Assembly: GCA_005406025.1 (NCBI GenBank)
Contig: BGZK01000217.1
Location: forward strand, 248,001 to 312,000
DNA from: Eumeta japonica
Lineage: Eukaryota; Arthropoda; Insecta; Lepidoptera; Psychidae
Length of the DNA: 64,000 nucleotides
Direction: 5' to 3'
In this document: positions 24,401 to 36,400 of the stretch, in pieces
How positions within the stretch are numbered: position 1 is the first letter of the stretch
How the letters are laid out: every line of letters begins with the position of its first letter
Position numbers and translations under genes: made by a program
The notes under the pieces: model-generated
The model's input: the letters and a program-made list of their open reading frames with translations, nothing else
Database searches by the model: none
Told to the model about the DNA's origin: nothing

Positions 24401-27400
24401 CATAAATCATATATATTGTATAGTATTAGTGTAGAACATTCTTGGTAGATATGAAAAACATTTGTAGATACTTAAAGTGGCACACTTGCTCCACTCTCTC
24501 CGCTCTCACTATTTTTATATAAATAGGATATTCACTTCGTACAGTGATTGAAATACTCTGATCTTAACTTACTCTAAATTGAGTTTTATTTTGGACATTG
24601 GACAAACCGATAATTTTTCAGAAAAAAGTGATGTAGATTGGCAAATAATTTGTCTCGTAAGGGCGAGATGGCGCGTGAGTAATTACGATATTCGCCACTC
24701 CGTTTTTTTGCGGATATATTATTAAAGTGGACTGTAAATGCGTCCAAGTACACCGGTGAATTCTACATACAACTCAGATTAGATAATTTGGAATGACCCT
24801 GGAGTACAGTGCAGGAGATCGTCCAGAATACAATCGCTCGTACCCGTAGGCCGCGGAGTAGAGCTACACCTTGATTCGTCCAGGTACTCACCAGCGACTC
24901 GGGATATTTACACGCGTGCAGATTTAAAGCACACGGAGCGGATGTGTGTGTTTGGGACGTATGTGGATGTACATATGCAACACCACCTAAACAATTCTGA
25001 AGAGATCGAAACAGGTGAAAAATCGATGGTGCAAGGTGAGGACTATATGGTGGATGAATTAACACTTCCCAACCAAACTCTCAATATTTGCCGAGTGGAT
25101 AAAGATATGTGTGGTCTGGCGTTATCATGATGAAAACCACACCCTTCTGTTTATCAATTTCGGCCGCTTTTTCTCTACTTCTTGCTTGAGTCTCATCAGC
25201 TGTTGGCAGTTAGAGATCCGGATTGTTGGTTTTGCCCAGTGGTAAAAGCTCATAGTGAATAATGCCCTTCTAATTCCACCATACAAATAGCATCAACTTA
25301 TTGCGAGTTAATCCGATTTTCGCTCAAGACTATGGAACTTCTTTGCTTTTTGATCATAATGTTTTTCGCACGTTCTTGTCACAGGTAATCTATTTTTCAT
25401 CATTAGTCATCAATTTTTTTAAAAACGGTTCGGTTTCATTACTTTTCAATAGAGAATCGCAAATGATTCACGATTCATTGGATTTCTGTCAGTGAACTCG
25501 TGTGGGATCCAAGTACCGAGCTATTTTGTATATCCAACTTTTTTCAAATGGGTCAAAATTGTTTTGTCTTCAATTCCCAGCTCTTCAGCTATGTCGTAAG
25601 AACTAATAGCCGATCTCGTTTTATTTTTTACAAAATGGCATTGACTTTATCCGTAACAGACCAGAACGAGGTTCATCTTTGACATCAAAATTACCAGACT
25701 GAAATCGCTTGAACCAGTTTTGTGCTACTCTTACCGACACTGTATTAGGTCTAAAAGAGTCACAAATTTCTTAGCGGCTGGTGTCGTTTTTTTTCTTCCT
25801 CTTTTGTAGTAAAACTTCAAAATGTATTCAATCTCTACGTTAGATTCACTCATTTTGGTGAACAGGAATACAATAGAAAAATGGCGAGGAAACTCTTAAA
25901 ATGTCATATCTTTAATGGTATCATAACTAGCCAGATACGAATAGCACCACCAAAGAGATTTTAATGTAACTTTTTATTTATATCGCACGAAAAAGCTTTT
26001 TCTTTCATTGTAGTGATTCACAGTTTCATTGCAACTATTTAGGTACTTCTTATTGAACCTGATCGTTAAGAAACGTGTTCAGTACACTTTATTATGGAAT
26101 CATAATATTAATTTGTTATAATAATTTTATATGTACTATATATAATAATGCTTTAGATCCTAAAACGAATCAAAGCCCCGTATTGTAGAATCTACCTGGG
26201 GATCGAGCCTAATTTTGGTATTCTGTTGTTTTGTAAATAAAAACGAAAAAAGTATTAAACGATTTTCGCTTCGTAACGTTCGTTCCAATTTATAGTAATT
26301 CTCATGGTATTTTCAGCACTGCCACTCGGTACCGGAGTTGAGAGATGAAGTCTACTGCCAGCTGATGAAGCAGACCACATCCAACAGGTCGCCCGCGCCG
26401 GACTCGTGCCAGCGCGCCTGGCGGCTCATGTCCATCCTGGCGGCTTACTTCAGCTGTTCTGACACACTCAGGTAGTTCTCTTTTACAGTGATAATTAAAT
26501 TTATGTACAAATTTTTAGTTTTGAAGAACGCACTCGATTCTTTCTAAACGCTACTGGTAGATAACTGCTTTTTAAAGTTGAATATTAGGTTCATTTTAAG
26601 AAGTTAATTTTTTTGTGGAAAAACTGGAGCATTTAAAGTGTTAAAAATTCAGAAAACTTCTTTGAATTTTTAGTAATTTTTGAATTTATAAGTACATGTG
26701 ACATCTTACATCCTAAAATAAAATCAAATTCAAATTTTTTTTTCAATTTGTAAACTAGTTTTTATTAGTAATATAAAACGAAATTATATTAATATTTAAT
26801 CCTTACTTTCACATTTAATTAAAAAAAATCACAACAAAAGGAACTACGTCATTAAATTGATATGAGCGATGTTAAGTTACTCTAAAGTTCAGTGAGCGTA
26901 ATAAGTATACCTGTGAGACCGAACAGAGACCTGGCATGGATATGATTGCAGGCCATTCCTGGTAGAATACCTGTCCTCAGCAGCTGCCGACAGAAGGCGG
27001 CCTTGTCACGGAACCGCCGCCGTCTGTCTCTCTAACCTGCGCAAGACTTGGCGCTGCGGGGGACGCAAAAACGTACCTTCTGTAGAAGAGGTAATGTCTA
27101 ATTTCAACAAAAGATCGATAGGTTTTTAATTTAAGTTTGATTAAACTTCTATGCTCCGTGTCTTAGTGAGTATTTGACCCGTTGATTCTGGAAATTTGTC
27201 GCTACATTTGATGATAAATGACTTGACATGACAGATTGTGGGAGGGTAGACGCCCTCTAGTGGCGCGATTAATACACGAGGGCTGTTATTTGTATGTCCG
27301 AAATATCAAAAAGAAACGAACATCTTACATTTAATATGATTTTAATTCCTTTCGAAATATTCGCCATGATGATCGATACACTTTTGCATACGCTGAAACC

Positions 27401-30400
27401 AATTTCCATAGCGCTTTTTCCGCTGTGATTGACGAATCTCCAAAGCGTGCATTTTGAACGTATCAACAGTCTCTTCGCGCCTGAAAAACGGTGACCACGT
27501 AATTTATTCTTCACGCTTATTAAATAGAAATTGTTGGGTGCCAAATCGGAGCTGTACGGCGGAGGCGGATGGCCCGTCAGTTCGATCTTTTGACCTTCCA
27601 TGGTCATGATGAAGAATGATTCTGTGTTTTCGGTTTATTTTTCTTATTTCTTCAAAGACTTCTAGCAAACAAATAGTCATGTACCACTCCAAATGAACCG
27701 TTTTACGATTCTCTAGTGGCACTGTAACCACATGTCCATTTGTACCAAAAAACAGGCAACCCTTTGCTTCAAAGTTTTTTTGGCATGAATCACTTTTCTT
27801 GGGTTCAGCTCACCTTCGAACACTCACACCGTTGACTGTTGTTAGTTTCGGGGTCATACATATATATCCAAGATTCATCACATGTGTCGATATTATGAAC
27901 AACTTTTGACGCACCATAATAGTATTTTTTTATCATTTTTTTTTTGCACCAATCGACACGAGGCTGTTTTTGATCAATGCTCAAGTTCGCGAAATCCAAC
28001 GCGAACAAAATTTTTTTACAGCCAAATTTTCATGTATTCAAATCTTATGTGTGCTCGTCATTTATACCCAGAGACGCCTTTACCTCGCGATATGTAACAT
28101 GACGATCTTGCATTATCAGTTCCCGCATAGCATCGATATTTTATGGTACAAGAACCGATTTAGGGCGACCTTATTAAAATTCGTCCTTGAGCATAGACCG
28201 CCCACGATCAAACTCACTAAACTAGTGATACACAGTAGTTTTCAATGCTACTTCGTCCCCGAAAATCTAAGTGAATTGATCGATAAAATATCTTAAAGTT
28301 AGTCCACGCCGAAAATCGTAATAAATCATTGCACGAAAATTTTTAACAAGTTAAATCTATGGTGATAAAAACACGCAATTTTCAAAATGAGGCCACAATG
28401 GTAAAACAATTGACGGTTACATGAAACAAACTGTATTCTATAGCCAAGGAGTTCCATTTTTAAATGTTGTAATTACTTTTTAAATATTGTTCTGTATGTG
28501 ACCAGTTCAGGATACATAAATAGCAGTTCTCGTATAAAAAATACGAATTATATTTTAAGATTTATTTTTAAAAATCTAAAACATCTTTTATCTACCAGAA
28601 ATATAACGCAAATCACAATGAAACTATTATAATTTGATCATTCTTATCGCAAGCATCCTCAAGACAACGAAAAGCTAGACTAGCAACATCAACCAAAGAA
28701 ATAGGCAAACAAATTATATTACTAATAGACCAGGGTCGAAGCCGTCAAAAAAAATTAAAAACGAAAAAAAATTATAGTAGAATGAAACCTATTGGAAAAG
28801 GAAGGTTACACCACCCAAATGAGAGGAAAAATAAATTACGGTCGATCTGAGGTTGGGAAGGGGTAGGGGGTGCGTTTTTAAGGGTAAAAATCGGTTAATC
28901 TTGATTTACGGCAAAACTACAAGTCCTATCGAAAAAGTCAAATGGCAAAGTTGTAGGTATTAATAAGATCTACAAATTTTGTATTTAGACTTTTCTCCTT
29001 AACTCTCAAAATTCATGTAAAAATGCAAAACCACATTTTGGTTTTTATTTTTATCTTTATCAAAAATTTTTTTATGAAATTTGGTGAAAAGTTACCTATT
29101 TATATCCCAAACACGCTGGAATTTTTTAATTTAAAATATTTATTTTTCACCCTATTTTTACTCGATATCGAAAAACACCCTAATTTTCGATCGAAAATTC
29201 CACGTCAAAATATCATATTTTTCAAAAGTCGGTAGCCTTTTGTTCGTTGAAATCTCTACTTTCTGATGGTGTAAAAAAATATACATTTTATTGAAAATTT
29301 ATTCAGAAAATACAAAATAACGAAAAGTGATAAAATTTGAATTTTTTTTTCATCTTTATGTTTTCTTTTGAGATATTTATCACAATTTTACTTTAATTAC
29401 TCGAAAACGTTTGGTTCTATGTTTTATTAATGAACAAAAAATTGCAACTCGAAATGGATTATTATAATTAACTACTAAGTAGGTTAATAAAGTTGATATT
29501 TAATAATACATCTATAAAGCTTTGAGAAACTTTGAAAATTTGTTTTAAATTATGTGCATAGATGCCTATTTATCGGTATTTTAAGGTGAAATCTATATAC
29601 CTGAGTGACCTTCGGAAAATTGTAGCCCATCAAAAAGTATTTCATAGAGAAGTTGTTAAACGCCGTTTCAACCTTTTGGCTTTATAAAATGCTGGCCACT
29701 TAGAAAGTCAAAATAAGAAAAAAAAAACTATAATTAAAAAGTTAGTGAAAAATGACAATTCGATTTTGCCGCCAATTTGTACACATTTTTCCTGTCGTCC
29801 GAAATTTTCTATTGCGAATTAAATAAGTTACTACCACTATATCCCATTGTTTTTTATTGCAAAGGTATAATAAGTTATACAGAAGTGGAGACGGGGCTAG
29901 GAGGGTCTGGGCCTTACTACCTGTTATTTCGTAGCAGCTGTAAAAACCGTTAGCTAGTATTCGAAATGCAGTACAGTGAATAACATCGTTGATAAAATAC
30001 ACGTGTATACTGAGTTACTTTACAAGAATTGTCACAAATTAAGTTTAAAAAAAAGTTCTGGAATCTACATAGCAAGGTAAATACTACCTGAATTTTAATC
30101 AGTATCTATCATATCAGCTCTAAAATAAAAATAGTAATATTCTCCTTTACTAAATAGTATGTTTAACCTAACATAACCTAAAAATACAATCAAATAATAT
30201 TTTAGTACGCGAATAAAAGATAATAATTTCGTTTATTTTGCACGAACAAATTAAGTTATACTCTTGATAAAACTGTGAAGGCATTATTATTAATTTAATT
30301 TTGTCTTTTCAGATTTTCAGCATGGATAAATCTGTTTGTATAATCTGCAATAAGGCAGATGATAAACCAGGATGTGAGATAAAAAACAGCTTTGAATCGT

Positions 30401-33400
30401 TTAGTGGGATCTAGTAAAAAGAACCGATAATAAATATAAAAATTTGAGCGTTTGACATCAGCCTTTATTCATCGAACTTGTCAAAGTCATTATAATGATG
30501 AGACTGCAATAGCAACATTCCGTAGTTCAAGACATTGGAAATCTAACGATGGAAAAGAAATAAATAAAGACGCTGTTGGTTTTAATTTTGAATCTCATTG
30601 CTTTCTCTGCGGTAAATTTTTCGGTAATAGATCTAAAGAAAAAATTTCATCTGTTGAAAGTCAAGATACTAGAGATAATATATTAGAGTATATTCAAAAA
30701 CAAAGCACATTAAATGATTTCGATAAAAATATTTCAGCTCGTTTGAGAAATGTGCCTGATTTACTCGCTGTAAAAGCGCATTATCACACAGCTTGTATGT
30801 CTACTTTTTATAACAAAAGAACTGAAAGAAAAAGAGGTCGCGTTGCATGTAAAAATACGAAGGATTTTATTAATTATCTTATTAATTATATTGTTGAAAA
30901 TGAAATGGAATGTCAATTTTCTATCAATGAAATAAAAGAGGGATTTTCAGGAGATCTCCCAGACTACACAACTATTAAGACAAAATTGAAGGAGCATTTT
31001 CAAAACGACATCGAATGTCATTTAATTAAAAGAGACATGATAATTTTATACAAAAATGGCACTGCAAGTAAGAAGCTCTGCAAAGAGTGGTACGAAAAAA
31101 GATTAAAAAGTAAAGAAGACGAACGAAGTAGAATTGTTGAAATGGCTGCTGAAATTCTTTTAGAAGATATTCGTTCTAAAGTATACGATACAAGTTATTA
31201 CGAAATTCCTGATTTTAACGAAGGCAATTTTTTTAAGGACGTTCCTGAAACTTTGCAAGTTTTTTTGAATATTGTGTGTAAAAGTAATAAAGAAAAGAGT
31301 ACAAATAATATTCGTCGGATGGATAAAAAAGTGGCCACAATGTCTCATTGTATCATTACATCAGTAACGTTCTTTTTATCTCCATTTTACTCGGTTTGTC
31401 GTCGATGATTCACAAAAATATGCCTCCAAAGGATTAATCGATTCATTATCTAATTTAGGCTTGTGTTCCTCATATAAAGAAACTTTGCGCTTTGAAGCAT
31501 CGATTATTAAGGACCCTGCTAATCATACGTTTTCTCCAGATTCCTACGTTCAATTTATTTATGACAATGCGGATCATAATACATGTACGATTGATGGCAA
31601 GAATACTTTCCACGCAATGGGTGGAATTATGGTTGTTACTCCGGCGTCTAGTGTTACTTCAAAGAAAACCATCTCTAGATTAAAACAGATACCATCTTCT
31701 GAAGAGATAGGCGAAATAGGATTTGTGAATTTAAAACGATTTGAAAACAAAAATTCCGACGGATTGAAAACAGTTGAGATAGAAGATATTTTAGACGTTA
31801 CGGACAACTATGAAATGTCTTCGGCTGATTTTACATGGTTTTATTCAAAATTTACAAACAGTAAATCCGATGGCTGGAATGGATTCATGGAGAAGTCACA
31901 TAATAATGTGGCTTATCATTCTTCTAAAATTATTCCTGTGCCGTTTATAAAGAACCCACCGAGTGATTATGATACCATTTTCACATCGTTGGTAGAAGCC
32001 GCTAAGCAATGCCAAAAACAAGTACAAAAGATTGTGTTCGTCACGTTTGACCAACCACTATACCATAAAGCTCGTGAAATCTTAGCCAGTATAGATTTAG
32101 ATAATGATCTCTATAATATGTCGTCGGTCCAAGTAAGACTTGGGGGATTTCATTTATTGATGTCGTTCCTCGGAGCGATTGGATTCATCATGGATGGTAG
32201 TGGACTTAAAGAGGCTTTTTGTGAAATATATGCGGAAAATTCGTCCGAAAAAGCCCTTTCTGGGCACGCATATGCACGAGCTATCAGAGGACATTTTCTA
32301 GTACAGCTTGCCTTGTCAGAATTAATTTTTTCGTCGATGGAGTTGTCGGACACAGAAAAAGGGTTAATGGATACATTTTTGCTAGATTTAGGAACTGAAC
32401 ATTTTGGTGACAATTTACATCATGAAGATTTGAAGACTATAAAGGACAAATTTATCGAGCATCTTACATCGATACAAAAAAGAGGTCCTACCGCAAAACT
32501 TTGGATACAGTACTGGCAAATGGTCTTATTAGTAAAAGATTTCATTAGGGCTGAGCGTTCAGGTAATTGGGAATTACATTTAAAATGCGTGGAAAGAATG
32601 CTTCCTATTTTCATGCAAGTGGACACTTTTATATGCAAAATCGGCTCATCTTTACCTGCAAGATATGCGTAAGCTGAAAGATATAATAAATGATGATTAT
32701 GAATTTACGCAATTCACCGAAGGGTTCTTCACAATTCGGCGTACTCACAAGTTTTGGTCGGGAGTTTGGACGGATATGACGATCGAACAAGTTTTGATGA
32801 GATCTATGAAAACTCAGGGTGGACTTACACATGGACGTGGTTTGTCTGAAAGTGTTTTGACAAAATTTGTATTAACAATGATCATACTTGTCGAAATTTG
32901 CAATGAAATGGAAGATTTTTGTAATGTTTCCTTTGCAACTACCGAGCAGCACATAGATTCCAGGGAATATCGAATAAAAAAGATGTAGCTGATTTACAGA
33001 TATTAAAAATTTTTTCAACAGATACGATCCTTTTCAGATACTGATCAAATTATGTCAATATTTTCTGGAATTATTGGCAGTAATTCTGTAAATTGCTACG
33101 AAGCGTATGAAGAAGGGAAAAATCTTTGCAAGCTATTGTTGGCATGAATTTTGGCAGTGTTAAATTTAAAAGAAAAACAAAATCTTGTCTCTAAAACGGT
33201 TCAATCTTCCGTTAAAGTTAACGGAGATATTATAGCCATTGATCCTTTATTGCTGTTTCAAAGAATATCGTTAACAATCGATAGTCAAAAGATATGGAAA
33301 CTTATTTACAATACGAGCTTGCTCCATTTCCATTGTCACTTTTACAGAAAATGGCCTCAGAAAAATGTGAAATCTCAGCTTTATGAATTATTTGAGAGCG

Positions 33401-36400
33401 CAAATGGACCAACGCATTCTGACGGTATCGTGCATGTTGTCGACGGTGGGTTTTACTGCACAAAGTAATTTGGCAGAAAAATGAAACTGTGGAGGAGATC
33501 TTGAATAAATATTTACATTATGTACAAAAACATTATGCAGAAAGCAGCTATATCGTTTTGATGGATACCCTGAAATTGAAAAATCAATAACTGTGTCAAC
33601 AGTACCAGTAGTTAATTCAACTAAAGAAGGAGAACGTAGTCGTAGAAAGACATCAGACAATATTCCAACATTCAATTATCAAAACCATACGAAAATACCA
33701 TTTTGCAAGAAAAGTTTCTATCTAATGAAAAAATAAAGATAAATTAATAAAATCTTTAATGCAAGTGTTACAATCGCAAGGATTTTCCTGTGAACAAGTT
33801 AAAGAAGATGCTGATGCTGACATTATTAAAACCTCGATTAAAATTGCCAGAGATACCAATAAAACTGTCATTGTTGTAGGTCAAGATATTGATCTTTTGG
33901 TCCTTTAAATCAATTAAATTCTAATAATCATCAAATTTATTTTCTCAAGCCCGGTTCTGGAAATATAAAAGATCTTTTTCACGTCTAATAGTTTCAAATA
34001 TGAATCAGTCAAAAACATCGTTGCATTTCTGCATTGCTTTTCTGGTTGTGATACAACGTCCGGATTTGCCGGAAAAGGCAAAAACTATCGTAAATTCATT
34101 ATTAGGCGATAAGAATTTGTCGAAGTCGGCTCATATATTTTTAAAAAGATGTAAGCAAAGACGACATAAAAGAAAATGGATTACAATTAATAAAATCTAT
34201 TTATAAATGTAAAACGAGAATATTACACTTAATCAATTAAGATTTCAAAAATATCAATTGGCAAAAATTAAAGCATCTTTCATATTAGCAAATCTCCCAC
34301 CCACAGAAGGTGCAGCCGAACAACATTGTTACAGGGCGTATTATCAGCTTCAAACGTGGCTAGGTAACGAATTGACAGTAACAGATTGGGGCTGGAAGAA
34401 ACATGAACGTGGAATTATGCCTAAATTAACTGAAATGGAATTAATTCCGAGGTATTGTTAAAACTATTTGCTGCAGCTGTGAAACTGGGTGTAATAATTT
34501 GAAATGTGGCTGTAGAAAACATGGTTTAAAGTGCACAAATTTATGTTCTAATTGCCATGGTTCTGAAAAATGCGCTAATGTAGAGAAGCAAATCTACGAG
34601 GAAATCATTAATGATCTAGAGGAAATTCCGGACCATGAATCGATGCAGACTGGAAATAATGTTGAAGACGAAGACGGTGATAGTCTTGAAGATGTCGAAG
34701 ATCAACCAGAAAAGCCTCTCGAATCTGACGATGAAGAAATACCATCAAAAGACGGAAACATAAATAAATAATTTGTATCGAAAGTTATTTCATAAATTTT
34801 TGATAAATATTAAAATTAATGCTTTCAAATTTTATATTATGTATACTGTAATCAATAAAAATATAGATATTAAATCAACATTATTTTGCAGGATTAAATA
34901 GTAATAGTCACATTTTTTATTAAAATCGCCTTTAATCCTATTTTTAATAGTTATAACAATGGTGTTTTTTTGTAATATTTATGTTCAATGGATTTGTAAT
35001 TTTTTTGTTCATTAATAAAACATAGAACCAAACGTTTTTCGAGTAATTAAAGTAAAAATTGTGATAAATATCTCAAAAGAAAACATAAAGATGAAAAAAA
35101 AAAATTCAAATTTTATCACTTTTCGTTATTTTGTATTTTCTGAATAAATTTTCAATAAAAATGTATATTTTTTTTTACACCATCAGAAAGTAGAGATTTC
35201 AACGAACAAAAAGGCTACCGACTTTTTTGGAAAATATGATATTTTGACGTGGGAGTTTTCGATCGAAAATTAGGGTGTTTTTTCGATATCGAGTGGGAAT
35301 AGGGTGAAAAAATAAATATTTTAAATTAAAAAAATTCCAGCGTGTTTGGGATATAAATGGGTAACTTTTCGCCAAATTTCATAAAGAAAAAAGTTTTTTT
35401 GATAAAGATAAAAATAAAAAACCAAAAATGTGGTTTTTGCATTTTTATGAATTTTGAGGTTAAGGAGAAAAGTCTAAATACAAAGTTTGTAGATCTTATT
35501 AATGCCTACAACTTTGCCATTTGACTTTTTTCGATAGGACTTGTAGTTTTGCCGTAAATCAAGATTAACCGATTTTTACCCTTAGAAACGCACCCCCTAC
35601 CCCTTCCCAACCTCGGATCGACCGTGATTTATTTTTCCTCTCATTTGGGTGGTGTAGCCTTCCTTTTCCAATGGGTTTCATTCTACTATAATTTTTTTTC
35701 GTTTCTAAAATTATCGACCCTGGTCTATAAGCAATGGTCGAGGTAATATTTGGCGACAGGCTACGTTTTCGTTATTATACGACATAACGTTAATAAAGTG
35801 ATTGTAGCGAAATCGACAGCGTAATGACTATCGAATAGGCTTACTTTATGTGTAAATGTGTGTTTATGACTCGTCTGTTTATAGCGAAACGATTTATTTT
35901 AGGGAGCATTAATTGAGTATTAATCGTCGCTTTAAAACGCTCCGTCTGCCTATTTTTACATGCGTGACTAGATGAAGCGGCATTTGAATGGTAATGTCAA
36001 AAAGGATTTATTAATGACGTATTTCAAGTGTAATTTCATTACCTACGAAATAAAGATATATTTTTTATCATTATTTTTTATATTTACCTCCTATATCATC
36101 AACGTTGAATATATGTGGTGATACAGGTGACGGCGGTAAGCGCGGGCAGGTCCGCGCGGAGGCAGCTGTATCGACTGCCCGGCGGCGCCGAGCGCGTCGT
36201 CAACACGCGCTGCGCCACCGTCGTCAACGACATCGTCAACGAGCTTTGCGAATTGGTAAGATTTTATGTTGTTCACAAACTACACTGTACTATGAGCGAA
36301 ACAATCTAATACGTGAGACAGAAGATATTCGTTATCTCTCTCGTATACGTGTCATGGCGCTTCTATGTTTGTGGTAAGCTGTGTTGAAAATGACAAAAAA

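Larger units (their letters stand above)
28726..35727 (+). mobile_element. 7.0 kb DNA transposon with about 0.72 kb terminal inverted repeats, Academ-like
   Basis: The two ends are reverse complements over some 720-735 bases (28726-29447 and 34994-35727). Both start TAGACCAGGGTCGA and are flanked by TAA (28723-28725 and 35728-35730), consistent with a 3-base target duplication. A 2-base TA duplication with TIRs starting GACC is an alternative reading. The inside carries one plus-strand gene with zinc motifs, a PIN/XPG-like nuclease segment and a Cys cluster. In my recollection an XPG nuclease, a Cys-rich motif and 3-4 base duplications characterise the Academ superfamily; the family name is therefore an inference. 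It sits in the sense orientation in the intron between myosin exons d and e. Confidence 0.85.
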
